A stretch of DNA of 64,000 nt from JACCYI01 sp963828075 (GCA_963828075.1 CAWHDH010000017.1:992001-1056000), one strand, 5' to 3'; shown: positions 47,073 to 56,157, numbered from the stretch's first letter. Translations and numbers: made by a program. Notes: a model not told the origin generated them from the letters alone.

Positions 47073-49493
47073 CTAGTCGACGCTCGCCGGCTCGGGGGAG
47101 ATCGTCCCGGAGCTGTCGGGCGGCGGCGCCACGTCGCCGGTCGCCGGTGAGGGAGCACCGGCCGTCGTCTCGGAGTAGCGCGACGCGGTCGGGATGTTGG
47201 TGCCATTGGCGTATTGCAGGCCGGCGAAGATGATGCGCACGACCATCTGGCTGCGCTCCGCGACCCCGACTGAGGCGCACGCGGTCGCAGCGGTACACGA
47301 GACGCCGTTCCACCACCCTCCCGAGACGCCCTTGGACGCCCAGCTCGCGCCGTCCCAGCCCTGGGAGGAACCGGATCCACCGACGGCCATGCAACTGGTG
47401 AGCGTCGCGCAGGAAACGTCCGACAGCGCCAGGTTGCCGGCGGACTGGAGCGTCCAAGTGGTTCCGGTCCATCGCTCGGCGAGCGCGGACTGTCCGCCGG
47501 TGGTCGAGTACGTGCCCACCGCGGTGCACGGCTTGGGCGGCGTGCACGCCACGCCCAGGAGGTCCGCGTTCGTCGCTCCCGCGGGGGTGGCTGCGGTCTG
47601 CTGCGCCCATGCTGTGCCGTTCCACCGGAGAACCATCGACTTGTCCGACGAGGAGGTCGGGTGGGTGGTGTATCCGCCGACGGCCGTGCATGCGTTGGCC
47701 GCCGTGCAATCGACGTCGCGGAGGCCGAGCCGGGCCGCGCCGGCCGGCTCGGGGACCGTCTTGAGTGTCCAGCCCGTTCCGTTCCAGTGCTCGATGAACG
47801 CCAGGTACTTGTTGGCGGTGTTCTCGTACTGGCCGACGGCGATGCATGCCGTTGCCGACGTGCACGTCACCCCGTGGACCACCACGTGCCAGAGCGCATC
47901 CGCGGGCACCGCCATCTTCATGGAGGTCCAGTTGGTGCCGTTCCACCGCTGAGCCAGCGGCCGAGACACAGTGAACCTCGGGTCGTCCTGCTTGCGCTCG
48001 CTGAAGTTGCCGATGGCCATGCACGCGTCCGCCGCCGGGCATGAGACCCCGTTCACGCCGTCGCCGCCGCGTCCGTAGCCGAACGGGGCGCCGGCGGCCT
48101 TCTGCGTCCAACTCGTCCCGTTCCAGTGGGCGAACGCGGCGCCGGCGACCCTGCTGCTGATGTAGACGCCGACCGCGACGCACGACGTCGCGCTGCTGCA
48201 CGACACGTCATGCAGATCCGTCCGATGGGCTCCGGTGCCGTTTCGCGTGGTCTGGATCGCCCAGGTCGTCCCGGTCGCGGTCTGCCGTTCGGCGAGCGTG
48301 GTCCCCGCCTCACCCGTGTCGCCGGATGCGCCCGAGCCGCCGACCGCCGTGCAGCCGCCCGAGGTGCACGACACGCCGGTGAACCACGCGAAGTAGAGGT
48401 CGGTCGCCGCCGGCTTCGGCGCCGTCTGCACCGCCCAGCTGGCGCCGTCCCACCGCTCGACGAGCGGCAGGTTGGCTCCGCTGGTGTCCTGCTCGGGCCC
48501 GACCGCGGTGCACTTCGTCGTGCTCGTGCACGACACCGCGGTGAGCTCGCGCTTGAGCACCGAGCCCGGCTTGGGGGGCGTGGACTGCTGCGTCCAGCTC
48601 GTGCCGTTCCAGCGCGCGGCCAGCGGGTTGTCGTGGAACTGGGGGTTGGTCATCGAGTATCCGCCGACCGCGGTGCAGGCCGCCGTCGATGTGCACGACA
48701 CGCCGTTCATACCGGCGGCCGCGGCACCCGCCGGGCCGGGCAGGGACTTCAGCGTCCACACGTTCCCGTACAGCTGCATGGCGAAGGTCTTGTTCCCCAC
48801 TCCGCCGGCCGCCTCGGTGTAGCTGCCGACCGCCATGCAGGTCGTGCCGACGCAGGACACGCCGTTGAGCGAGCTGAACGTCGCGCCCGCCGGGTTCGGC
48901 GAGCCGCGCACCGCCCAGGCACTGCCGTTCCAGTGCTCGATCAGCGTCCCGCTCTTCACGGAAGCGGTGCGGTAGCCGCCGACCGCCTTGCACGCTGTGG
49001 CCGTCGTACACGACACGCCGTTGAAGTAGGCCTTGATCGTGCCCGCCGGCAACGGGACGGTCTGCAGCGTCCATGCAGTCCCATCCCAGCGCACGACAAG
49101 CGGATTCAGGTCCCGGGCACCGCCATCCGGCCCCGGAGGCAGGGAGTACGTCCCCACCGCCGTGCACGCGTCCGCCGCCGTGCACGAGACGGCAGCCAGA
49201 CGGGTGCGCGTCGCACTCGTCGGCTTGGGCACGGCGTGCGCCGTCCAGGTCGAGCCGTCCCACGCCTGGGCCAGCGCCCGCTGCTGACCGGTGGAGACCA
49301 TGGAGGCGCCGACCGCCATGCACGCGGTCGAGCCCACGCACGACACCGCCGCCGAACGCCCGTTGGACCCCTGCTTGCCCGGCACGGTCTGCGGCACCCA
49401 GCTTCCGGCACTCGCCGGGGCCGCGGCGCACAGCACGGCGACGACGACGGCGGCGACGGGTCCCAGACCTCGGAGCAGCTGCACGATCCTCAT
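47073..49493 (-). CDS. Secreted 14-repeat SCxxxxxCxAVG protein, copy 2
   Basis: 806 residues, a tandem paralogue of the gene at 44496-46904. The two share the signal peptide (LLRGLGPVAAVVVAVLCAAA...ASA), the order of all 14 repeats and the C-terminal SASRYSETTAG-like tail (here TASRYSETTAG), so the whole gene was duplicated rather than repeats being shuffled. Differences concentrate in loops and in repeats 8-14, for example the Cys-pair motif VDCTAANACTAVG against VACTAANACTAVG. An SD (GAGGAG) precedes the ATG. Both copies look intact, with no frameshift. Function unknown, secreted. Confidence 0.85.
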   Translation of the reverse strand: MRIVQLLRGLGPVAAVVVAVLCAAAPASAGSWVPQTVPGKQGSNGRSAAVSCVGSTACMAVGASMVSTGQQRALAQAWDGSTWTAHAVPKPTSATRTRLAAVSCTAADACTAVGTYSLPPGPDGGARDLNPLVVRWDGTAWTLQTVPLPAGTIKAYFNGVSCTTATACKAVGGYRTASVKSGTLIEHWNGSAWAVRGSPNPAGATFSSLNGVSCVGTTCMAVGSYTEAAGGVGNKTFAMQLYGNVWTLKSLPGPAGAAAAGMNGVSCTSTAACTAVGGYSMTNPQFHDNPLAARWNGTSWTQQSTPPKPGSVLKRELTAVSCTSTTKCTAVGPEQDTSGANLPLVERWDGASWAVQTAPKPAATDLYFAWFTGVSCTSGGCTAVGGSGASGDTGEAGTTLAERQTATGTTWAIQTTRNGTGAHRTDLHDVSCSSATSCVAVGVYISSRVAGAAFAHWNGTSWTQKAAGAPFGYGRGGDGVNGVSCPAADACMAIGNFSERKQDDPRFTVSRPLAQRWNGTNWTSMKMAVPADALWHVVVHGVTCTSATACIAVGQYENTANKYLAFIEHWNGTGWTLKTVPEPAGAARLGLRDVDCTAANACTAVGGYTTHPTSSSDKSMVLRWNGTAWAQQTAATPAGATNADLLGVACTPPKPCTAVGTYSTTGGQSALAERWTGTTWTLQSAGNLALSDVSCATLTSCMAVGGSGSSQGWDGASWASKGVSGGWWNGVSCTAATACASVGVAERSQMVVRIIFAGLQYANGTNIPTASRYSETTAGAPSPATGDVAPPPDSSGTISPEPASVD

Positions 49494-49592
49494 GGCTCGG
49501 TGCTCCTCGATCCGCGGACGCCGTCCGCTTCGTAGTGCCGGGCACGCGCCCGTTCATTTCACACAACTCCCCGTCGCGAGGTAGACCGTCGC

Positions 49593-49610
49593 GATGGTCC
49601 AAAGACCATC
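49593..49610. promoter_or_regulatory. Perfect 7-bp palindrome upstream of repeat-protein copy 2
   Basis: GATGGTC-CAAA-GACCATC is a perfect inverted repeat with a 4-base centre, 100 bp upstream of the copy 2 ATG and 6 bases beyond the stop of the next gene (49616). Its counterpart at 47024-47041 is diverged. An operator site or a weak terminator without T-run are both possible. Confidence 0.45.
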
Positions 49611-49615
49611 CCGAC

Positions 49616-50977
49616 CTACGCGGCCGCCCGCTCGGGCACCGGCAAGGCCGCCGCCACGGCGACCTCGCCCTCCGGTCGGCGCCGGCGCGCCTGCAGCCAC
49701 AATGCCCACCCCGCCACGCCGCCGGCCAGCAGCGCCGGCATCAGCGGCAGGTTGTAGCGGGCCTGGGAGACCACGAGCATGTGCACGGCGGTCGAGTAGA
49801 GGATCGTCAGGGCGATCGCGCCGAGCACGACCGACCGGCCGCGGAGGATCCCGGCGGCGAGGCCGGCGACCGAGAAGAGCACGAGCAGGATGTGCCAGAC
49901 GCGGATCACCGGCGAGGTGTGGCGCGCGCCGCCGCGCGCGTAGCGCGACCACATGCGCTGGACCTTGTTGAGCATCATGCCCGCGAACCCGACCGGGTCG
50001 CTCTTGACGTAGCGCACGATGTTCTTGCGGCCCTCGCGGGCGATCGCGTCGTTGAAGCTGAGGTCAGGATGGCGGTCGGCGATGACCCGCAGAACCGCCG
50101 CCGCGTCGAGCTCGAAGTCGGGGGTCCCGCGCAGCTTCGGATAGCGGCGCTTGGCCTCGGCGCCGAGCGCGCGCTTCATTCCCACGGTGGTCCCGTTGCC
50201 GGGTAGGTACGTGCCCACGAACAGCGCCGACGACGAGCCACGCGTGACCGGCACGAAGCCGCCGCTCCGGTTCGACGCGTACGCGCTCCACGGCGCGATG
50301 GCGGCGAGCGCGCCGGCGACGAGGACGGCGCCGGCGGCGAGCGACCGGCCGGGCGCCCGCGTCCGCAGCCACAGCCCGAGCGCGACGACGGCGCCGACGG
50401 CCAGCGGCATCAGCAGGAGGTCCGCACGGGTCAGCACGGCGGCGCCGAACGCGAGCCCGGCCGGCGCGTACGCCCACACGGCGTCACGCCGCACGGCGAA
50501 CGCGAGCGCCAGGAACGCGACGACCACGAGGCACGCGCCCAGCGGTTCGGAGAGCTGCTCGCCCGTGGCCAGGATCAACGGCGGATAGAAGCCGATCACC
50601 GCCGCCGCACCCACGCCCGCCCAGCGGCCGGCGAGCAGCGCGACCAGGCCGAACGCCGCCAGGGCGGAGACCAGCGAGACGAGCGCCTGCAGCCAGTACG
50701 CGGCCGGGATGTCCCGGGTCTCGACGCTCTCCGGACTCCCGAACAGCGCGTGCCCGGCGGCGAACAACGCCGGCGCGCCGGGCGGCCAGTGCAGCGGGTC
50801 CTTCATCGTCTTGTCGCCGTAGCGGTGCTCGTCGGTGAGCAGCACGGCGAGCTTGCCGTAGGAGCGCTCGTCGGCGGACTGGTAGCTCGTCGTCGGATGG
50901 TCGGCGCGGTAGGCGTGGAACGCGAAGGATCCGGCCAGGACGGCGGCGAGCAGCAGGAGGGGTAGGTGGCGGCGCAC
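49616..50977 (-). CDS. Polytopic glycosyltransferase (GT39/ArnT-like), second locus
   Basis: 453 residues, about 11 transmembrane segments. The first outer loop has the acidic signature YQSADERSYGKLAVLL and WPPGAPALFAAGHAL, as in PMT/ArnT enzymes; ATGEQLSEPLGACLVVVAF and a central WSAYASNRSGGFVPVTRGSS loop follow. A short basic tail replaces the soluble C-domain of the other two glycosyltransferases in the window. GTG start at 50977. It lies between the repeat-protein pair and the regulator operon. Donor and acceptor unknown; surface glycosylation likely. Confidence 0.83.
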   Translation of the reverse strand: MRRHLPLLLLAAVLAGSFAFHAYRADHPTTSYQSADERSYGKLAVLLTDEHRYGDKTMKDPLHWPPGAPALFAAGHALFGSPESVETRDIPAAYWLQALVSLVSALAAFGLVALLAGRWAGVGAAAVIGFYPPLILATGEQLSEPLGACLVVVAFLALAFAVRRDAVWAYAPAGLAFGAAVLTRADLLLMPLAVGAVVALGLWLRTRAPGRSLAAGAVLVAGALAAIAPWSAYASNRSGGFVPVTRGSSSALFVGTYLPGNGTTVGMKRALGAEAKRRYPKLRGTPDFELDAAAVLRVIADRHPDLSFNDAIAREGRKNIVRYVKSDPVGFAGMMLNKVQRMWSRYARGGARHTSPVIRVWHILLVLFSVAGLAAGILRGRSVVLGAIALTILYSTAVHMLVVSQARYNLPLMPALLAGGVAGWALWLQARRRRPEGEVAVAAALPVPERAAA

Positions 50978-51009
50978 GGCCCCTCGAAGGTACCGCCCGC
51001 CCTGCCGGG

Positions 51010-51690
51010 CTACCCCGCGGAGCGCAGGTACGCGAGGACGGCCAGCACGCGCCGGTGGTCCTCCTGCGCGGGCGTCAGGTCGAGCTTGGAGAAGATCGAG
51101 GTGACGTGCTTCTCGATCGCGCGCTCGGTGACCACCAGGGCCTCGGCGATCGCCGCGTTGGACCGCCCCTCGGCCATCAGGCCCATCACCTCGCGCTCGC
51201 GCGCGGTCAGCGCGTCGAGCGGGTCCTCGCGACGGCGGCGGCCGAGCAGGAGCGCGACCACCTCGGGATCCAGCGCCGAGCCGCCTGACGCAACGCGGCG
51301 CACCGCGTCGGTGAACGTGTCGAGATCGGCGATCCGGTCCTTGAGCAGGTATCCCGTGCGCTCGGTGGTCTCGGACAGCAGGTCCAGCGCGTAGGCCTCC
51401 TCGACGTACTGCGAGAGCACGAGCACCGCCGTGCCCGGGTGCTCGGCCCGGATCCGCCGGGCCGCGCGAAGCCCTTCGTCGGTGTGCGTCGGCGGCATCC
51501 GGACGTCGACGACGGCCACGTCAGGCTTGTGGGCGCCGACCTTGCGGAGCAGGTCCTCGGCGTCGCCGGCCTGGCCGGCGACCTCGAAGCCCGACTCCTC
51601 GAGCAGCCGCACCAAACCCTCGCGGAGCAGGACGGAGTCGTCCGCGATGACCACGCGGATGCCGGCGCCGGGCTCGCTGGCGGCGGTCAC
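51010..51690 (-). CDS. LuxR/NarL-family response regulator
   Basis: 226 residues. Receiver domain with phospho-acceptor Asp62 in VAVVDVRMPP, acidic DD at residues 17-18 and the conserved Lys in GYLLKDRIADLDTF. The C-terminal HTH LuxR domain reads LTAREREVMGLMAEGRSNAAIAEAL and ERAIEKHVTSIFSKLDL. GTG 51690 overlaps the histidine-kinase stop by 4 bases (GTGA), so the kinase is its cognate partner. Targets cannot be told; the nearby surface-protein and glycosyltransferase genes are candidates. Confidence 0.92.
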   Translation of the reverse strand: MTAASEPGAGIRVVIADDSVLLREGLVRLLEESGFEVAGQAGDAEDLLRKVGAHKPDVAVVDVRMPPTHTDEGLRAARRIRAEHPGTAVLVLSQYVEEAYALDLLSETTERTGYLLKDRIADLDTFTDAVRRVASGGSALDPEVVALLLGRRRREDPLDALTAREREVMGLMAEGRSNAAIAEALVVTERAIEKHVTSIFSKLDLTPAQEDHRRVLAVLAYLRSAG

Positions 51691-53468
51691 GTCGGGACGG
51701 CGCTCGAGGCATTCACTGCCTGGCACGGTATCTCCGCGCGCAGACGCGTACCCCGCCCGGGCGGCGAGACGACGGCGAGATGGCCGTCGAGGGCGGCGAT
51801 GCGGTCGCTCAGGCCGCGCAGGCCGGAGCCGCGGGTGGCGTCGGCGCCGCCGATGCCGTCGTCGTGCACCTCGACCACCGCGATGCCGTCCGCGCAGCGG
51901 ACCCGCACCGTGGCGCTGGTCGCGTGGGCGTACTTGGCGACGTTCGTGAGCCCTTCGGCGACGACGAAGTAGACGGCCGCCTCGACCGCCTCTGACGGAC
52001 GGACCTCGGGCTGCACGTCGAGCTCGACCGGGATCGGGGACCGCCCGGCGAGCGCCTCGAGCGCGCACGCCAGCCCGCGGTCCGAGAGCACCGCCGGATG
52101 GATCCCGCGGGCCAGCTCGCGCAGCTCGGCGAGGGCAAGCGTGAGCTCCTCCTGCGCGCTCCACATCAGCGCCTCGGCGGCGTCCGGATCCTCGCGGAGC
52201 CGCCCGTGGGCGAGCCGGAGCGTCAGCGAGAGGGCGACGAGGCGCTGCTGCGCGCCGTCGTGGAGGTTGCGCTCCAGACGCCGGCGCTCGACGACCCCCG
52301 CCTCGATCAGCCGGGCGCGGCTGGCGCTCAGCTCTGCCACGCGGGCCCGGAGCTCGGCCTGCAGGCGCCCGTTGCGCATGGCCAGACCGGCGGCCGTGGC
52401 GACGGACCCGAGCAGCTCGGGCTCCTCGCACAGCGAGCGGTCGTGGACGATCGCGCCGACACGGGCACCGTCGAGCTCGACGTCGGTCGCCGCCCGCAGC
52501 GGGTCGTCGGGGGCCGGCAGCTCGAGCGGGTCGCCCTGGGCGTCGACGACCCGGTGATCGGACTCGAGCTGATAGGCGAGCTCCAGCGAGGGGTCGCCGA
52601 GCGCGCTCGCCAGAAGGTCGCGCATGTCCCCCGACCCGACCTCGTCGCGCAGGGCGGTCAGCAGCTCGGCCACCGTCCCCGCCCGCGATACGCGCGAGCG
52701 GACGAGACCGAGCAGGAACACGTACGGCACCGAGGCGAAGGTGACGAGACCGGCGATGTCGAGGGCTTCGGTGAGCGCGTCGAGCCCGAGCACGTCGGCG
52801 GACAGGACGCCGCCGAGGAGCAGCGTGAGCGCCACGCCCGACCACAGGACAGGGGCGAGCGCGCGCCGCTGCGGCGCCGAGGCGCGGCGCCAGCCGGTCA
52901 CGAGCCGGGCCGCGACGAGCAGGATCGATACCACGGCCAGGACGCTCAGCACCGCGTCGGCGGTCTCGGCGAACGCGTTGGCGTCCGTGACGTGGATGAT
53001 CGAGCGCGGGCAGTCCTCACAGCCCCAGCCACCGATGTCCCCCGCCAGCATCACCGGCAGGGGACCGATGGCGCACAGGGCGTAGATGACGCCGATCAGC
53101 CACCGCTCGCCGCGGGTCTGCAGCCGTCCGCTCGGGAAGGAGACCAGCATGTGGGCGCAGATCCCGAAGTACAGATTGGAGAGCAGGACGCCGAGCGTGA
53201 ACACGGCCGGCAGGTTCGAGGTGGTCATCGCGACCGCGAACCACGCGAAGCCGACGCCCACCATCAGCGCGCCGAAGCGGCTCGAGGACCGGCGCCACCA
53301 CGCGAACAGCCCGGTCCCGATGAACGACCACCCGACGAACACGCCCAGCGTGGCGTCGAGCCACGGGTCCTCGGCGTGATCGCTGCTCAAGGTCATGGCG
53401 ACGCCCACCAGCCCGGCGGCGAGCCCGGCCAGCCCGATCGCCAAGAGCGCCCGGCGGAGGCCCGCCAC
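51687..53468 (-). CDS. Sensor histidine kinase, HisKA_3 (NarL-type)
   Basis: 593 residues. The N-terminal about 260 residues hold 7-8 transmembrane helices with little extracytoplasmic sequence except a Cys-bearing loop (GGWGCEDCPRSIIHVTD). A GAF-like linker (about 290-370) leads to the dimerisation/phosphoacceptor helix ERRRLERNLHDGAQQRLVAL with His403, and an HATPase domain (AEGLTNVAKYAHATSATVRV, DDGIGGADATRGSGLRGLSDR). GTG 53468 follows the upstream receiver gene with no intergenic base. The membrane-embedded sensor suggests an intramembrane or envelope signal. Confidence 0.92.
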   Translation of the reverse strand: MAGLRRALLAIGLAGLAAGLVGVAMTLSSDHAEDPWLDATLGVFVGWSFIGTGLFAWWRRSSSRFGALMVGVGFAWFAVAMTTSNLPAVFTLGVLLSNLYFGICAHMLVSFPSGRLQTRGERWLIGVIYALCAIGPLPVMLAGDIGGWGCEDCPRSIIHVTDANAFAETADAVLSVLAVVSILLVAARLVTGWRRASAPQRRALAPVLWSGVALTLLLGGVLSADVLGLDALTEALDIAGLVTFASVPYVFLLGLVRSRVSRAGTVAELLTALRDEVGSGDMRDLLASALGDPSLELAYQLESDHRVVDAQGDPLELPAPDDPLRAATDVELDGARVGAIVHDRSLCEEPELLGSVATAAGLAMRNGRLQAELRARVAELSASRARLIEAGVVERRRLERNLHDGAQQRLVALSLTLRLAHGRLREDPDAAEALMWSAQEELTLALAELRELARGIHPAVLSDRGLACALEALAGRSPIPVELDVQPEVRPSEAVEAAVYFVVAEGLTNVAKYAHATSATVRVRCADGIAVVEVHDDGIGGADATRGSGLRGLSDRIAALDGHLAVVSPPGRGTRLRAEIPCQAVNASSAVPT

Positions 53469-53831
53469 CTACAGGAGCTCCGTCAGCCGCGCCCCGGACA
53501 GCTCGGCCTTCGGGATGAACCCGCGGGCGCCCGAGCGCATGACCAGGGGCCCGTAGTCGGCGGAGTCGCGGCTCGAGATGAGCACGACCGCCGGCGCCCC
53601 GTTCCCGGAGGCGGTGATCCGCTCTGCGACTCGGAAGCCGTCGATGTCGGGCAGCTGCACGTCAAGGAGGACGAGCTGGGGCTTCAGCCGCCCCGCCTCG
53701 GTGACCGCGCTTTCGCCGTCGGCCGCCTCCCCCACGACCTCGAATCCCTCCGCCTCGAGCAGCACCCGCGCCGTCGCCCGGAAGGACGGGTGGTCGTCGA
53801 CGATGAGGACGGTTGGAGGCATCCGAGCCAT
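53469..53831 (-). CDS. Single-domain response regulator (receiver only)
   Basis: 120 residues consisting of a receiver domain only: VLIVDDHPSF with the acidic pocket, phospho-acceptor Asp57 in LVLLDVQLPDIDGF, VVLISSRDSADYG, and the Lys in GARGFIPKAELSG. It stops before any HTH. NarL-type regulators usually continue with LuxR; here the stop codon directly abuts the kinase GTG, so this may be a truncated former regulator now acting as phosphate sink or modulator. It leads the REC-HK-LuxR operon. Confidence 0.9.
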   Translation of the reverse strand: MARMPPTVLIVDDHPSFRATARVLLEAEGFEVVGEAADGESAVTEAGRLKPQLVLLDVQLPDIDGFRVAERITASGNGAPAVVLISSRDSADYGPLVMRSGARGFIPKAELSGARLTELL

Positions 53832-53855
53832 TGTGAACGCGGGGTCTCCGATTCC

Positions 53856-54530
53856 CTATACGGCTGCCCGCACCCCGGCCGCTGCCGTGATCTCCTGAAA
53901 AGCGGTCGCGGGGTCCGGCGCGCCGAAGATAGCGGAGCCCGCCACGAACAGCGTCGCCCCTGCCGAGGCGCAGACACTCGCCGTCCGGACGTCGACGCCG
54001 CCGTCGACCTCGACCGCCGGCCCGTCGCCGCAGAGGGCGCGCAGCCGGGCGATCTTGCCGGGTGACGACGCGATGAACGGCTGGCCTCCCCATCCCGGGT
54101 TCACGGTCATGCAGAGCGCGACGTCGACCTCGCGGGCGACCTCCGCCATCGCGTCGGCCGGTGTCGCCGGGTTGACGGCGAGGCCGGCGCCGCAGCCGGC
54201 TTCGCGGATCGCGCCGAGGGCGTAGTGCACGTTCGGCGTGGCCTCGACGTGGATGGTGATGGAATCGGCCCCCGCCTTGGCGAACTCGGCGATCTGGCGC
54301 TCGGGGCGCTCGATCATGAGGTGGATGTCCAGGGCCGCCCCAGCCCCGTGCACCGCCTCGGCGAGCGCCGAGACGACGATCGGGCCCATCGTGATCGGCG
54401 GGACGAAGTGCCCGTCCATCACGTCGACGTGGATCACCCGGGCGCCGGCGGCCAGCACCTCGTCGACCTGGGCGCCGAGCCGCGCGAAATCGGCGGCGAG
54501 GATGGAGGGGGCGATGCCGGAGAGCGCCAT
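53856..54530 (-). CDS. rpe: Ribulose-phosphate 3-epimerase
   Basis: Interconverts ribulose-5-P and xylulose-5-P in the pentose phosphate pathway. 224 residues with IAPSILAADFARLGAQVDEV, IHVDVMDGHFVPPITMGP, LDIHLMIERPERQIAEFAKAGAD (segments), MTVNPGWGGQPF and the phosphate loop VEVDGGVDVRTA. ATG 54530 fits the conserved MALSGIAPSIL start. It follows the zinc-ribbon gene by 2 bp. In Mycobacterium rpe directly precedes ribD; here about 16 kb separates them. Confidence 0.96.
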   Translation of the reverse strand: MALSGIAPSILAADFARLGAQVDEVLAAGARVIHVDVMDGHFVPPITMGPIVVSALAEAVHGAGAALDIHLMIERPERQIAEFAKAGADSITIHVEATPNVHYALGAIREAGCGAGLAVNPATPADAMAEVAREVDVALCMTVNPGWGGQPFIASSPGKIARLRALCGDGPAVEVDGGVDVRTASVCASAGATLFVAGSAIFGAPDPATAFQEITAAAGVRAAV

Positions 54531-54532
54531 GC

Positions 54533-54763
54533 TCAGATCGCCTGCAACATCGAGGAGCGGCATGAACCACACACATACAGGGCGGTGTTCGACATCCGCA
54601 CGATGGTCGAGTGCTCCCCGCAGTTCGGGCAGACCGATGTCAGCTCGTAGCGCCGCAGGCAGTTGACGCAGCGGAAGCGCCCCGGCAGGTTCGTCGTCGG
54701 CCGGAGCCACGGCTCGTTGCAGCCGGGGCAGATGGGGCCGAGATCGACGGCGGGCTTGCTCAT
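54533..54763 (-). CDS. Small zinc-ribbon protein
   Basis: 76 residues with four CxxC knuckles (CPGC, CVNC, CPNC, CGSC), enough for two zinc sites, in the order PICPGCNEPWLRP, RFRCVNCLRRYELTSVCPNC and YVCGSCRSSML. It overlaps the rsmB stop by 4 bases and precedes rpe by 2 bp, so all three are probably cotranslated. I cannot assign a function; small zinc ribbons in such operons often bind RNA or ribosomal partners. Confidence 0.8.
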   Translation of the reverse strand: MSKPAVDLGPICPGCNEPWLRPTTNLPGRFRCVNCLRRYELTSVCPNCGEHSTIVRMSNTALYVCGSCRSSMLQAI

Positions 54764-56157
54764 GCGGCCTCCCGGCGCCGCAGCCGGGCGATGAAGAAGC
54801 CGTCGGTCCCGTCGCGGTGCGGCAGGGTCTGCAGGAAGCGGGGCACGCTTGGATGCTTCCAGACGGGGAGGTCGGCGGTCAGGTCGTCGAGCTCGAGGTC
54901 GCGGCGCTCGGCGAGCAGCGCGGCGATCACGTCCTCGTTCTCGCGGGGCGAGACCGTGCAGGTCGAGTAGACGAGCACCCCGCCGGGCCGCAGCGCGTCG
55001 GCCCCGGCCCGCAGGATCGCGCCCTGCGTCCCGGCGAGCCGCGCCGGCTGGTCCGCGGTCTTGCGCCAGCGGGCGTCGGGGCGCGAGCGGAGCGTCCCGA
55101 GGTCCGAGCAGGGCGGGTCGACGAGCACGCGGTCATAGGCGCCGGGCTCGTGCGGCCCGGCGGCGTCGCCCACCCGGACGCGGACGGACGCGGCGCCCAT
55201 GCGCGCGGCGGTGCGCTCGAGCGCGGCGGCGCGGCCGGGATGGCGCTCGACCGCGACCACCTCGCCGCGGTCCTCCATCAGCGCGGCGAGGTGGGTGGTC
55301 TTGCCGCCCGGCGCCGCGCACAGGTCGAGCACCCGGTCCCCGGGGCGCGGCCCGAGCAGGTGGGCCACCGCCATCGCCGCGCGCGACTGCGGCATGAAGG
55401 TCCCGCGCTCCCAGCCAGGGCTGCCGTGGGCGTCGAACGCGGCGTCGAGGACGATCGACTCCGGGAGCCCGGGTGGGCCGGCGGCCGCGCCGATCCGGCC
55501 GGGAAGGGCGATGTCGGCGAGCACGTCGACCGCCTGCGCCCGCAGGGCGTTGACACGCAGCGCCGCCTCGGCCGGCTCGTTGTCGGCGGCGAGCAGGGCG
55601 CGAGCGGCGGCGGCGCCCAGGGTCTCCCACCACAGCTCGGCGATCCACGCCGGGTGCGAGTGCCGCAGTGCCGCGTCGTGGGGCGTCGCGTCGCCGAGCG
55701 CCGCCACGAGGCCGGGCGCCTCGCGCGTCGCGCGGCGCAGAACGGCGTTGACCAGGCCGGCGCCGCCGGGGGAGCTGCGCTTGGCCAGCTCGACGGACTC
55801 GCCAACCGCGGCGTGGGCGGGCACGCGATCCAGGAAGACGAGCTGCAGCAGGCCGAGCCGGAGCGCGGCGATGACGCCGGGATCGAGCGCGGCGACCGGC
55901 CGGCCGGCCAGGACTTCGGCGAGGTGGTCGAGCGTCGCGCGCCGCTGGACCGCCCCGAACGACAGGCGCATGGCCAGCGCGCGCTCGCGGGCGTCGAGCC
56001 GAAGCCGCGCCGCCTCGGCGTGCAGCGCGCGATCGGCCCACGCGCCCTCCTCGAAGACTCGCCGCAGGACGGCGAAGGCGCACTCCCGGGCGGGAGTGAC
56101 TCCGGGGCGCGGCGCCGACCGGGCGCCGCGACCGGCGGCGGGGGCGGCGGACACCAT
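54760..56157 (-). CDS. rsmB: 16S rRNA (cytosine-967-C5)-methyltransferase RsmB
   Basis: 465 residues: N-terminal NusB-like RNA-binding domain (ARECAFAVLRRVFEEGAWAD, SFGAVQRRATLDHLAEVLAG) and C-terminal Rossmann methyltransferase with SAM loop VLDLCAAPGGKTTHLAALM, YDRVLVDPPCSDLGTLRSRP carrying one catalytic Cys, and the nucleophile region GGVLVYSTCTVSPRENE. Length is typical. ATG 56157; no Shine-Dalgarno is evident. It heads the rsmB-ribbon-rpe group, equivalent to the fmu-rpe pair of Mycobacterium. Confidence 0.95.
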   Translation of the reverse strand: MVSAAPAAGRGARSAPRPGVTPARECAFAVLRRVFEEGAWADRALHAEAARLRLDARERALAMRLSFGAVQRRATLDHLAEVLAGRPVAALDPGVIAALRLGLLQLVFLDRVPAHAAVGESVELAKRSSPGGAGLVNAVLRRATREAPGLVAALGDATPHDAALRHSHPAWIAELWWETLGAAAARALLAADNEPAEAALRVNALRAQAVDVLADIALPGRIGAAAGPPGLPESIVLDAAFDAHGSPGWERGTFMPQSRAAMAVAHLLGPRPGDRVLDLCAAPGGKTTHLAALMEDRGEVVAVERHPGRAAALERTAARMGAASVRVRVGDAAGPHEPGAYDRVLVDPPCSDLGTLRSRPDARWRKTADQPARLAGTQGAILRAGADALRPGGVLVYSTCTVSPRENEDVIAALLAERRDLELDDLTADLPVWKHPSVPRFLQTLPHRDGTDGFFIARLRRREAA

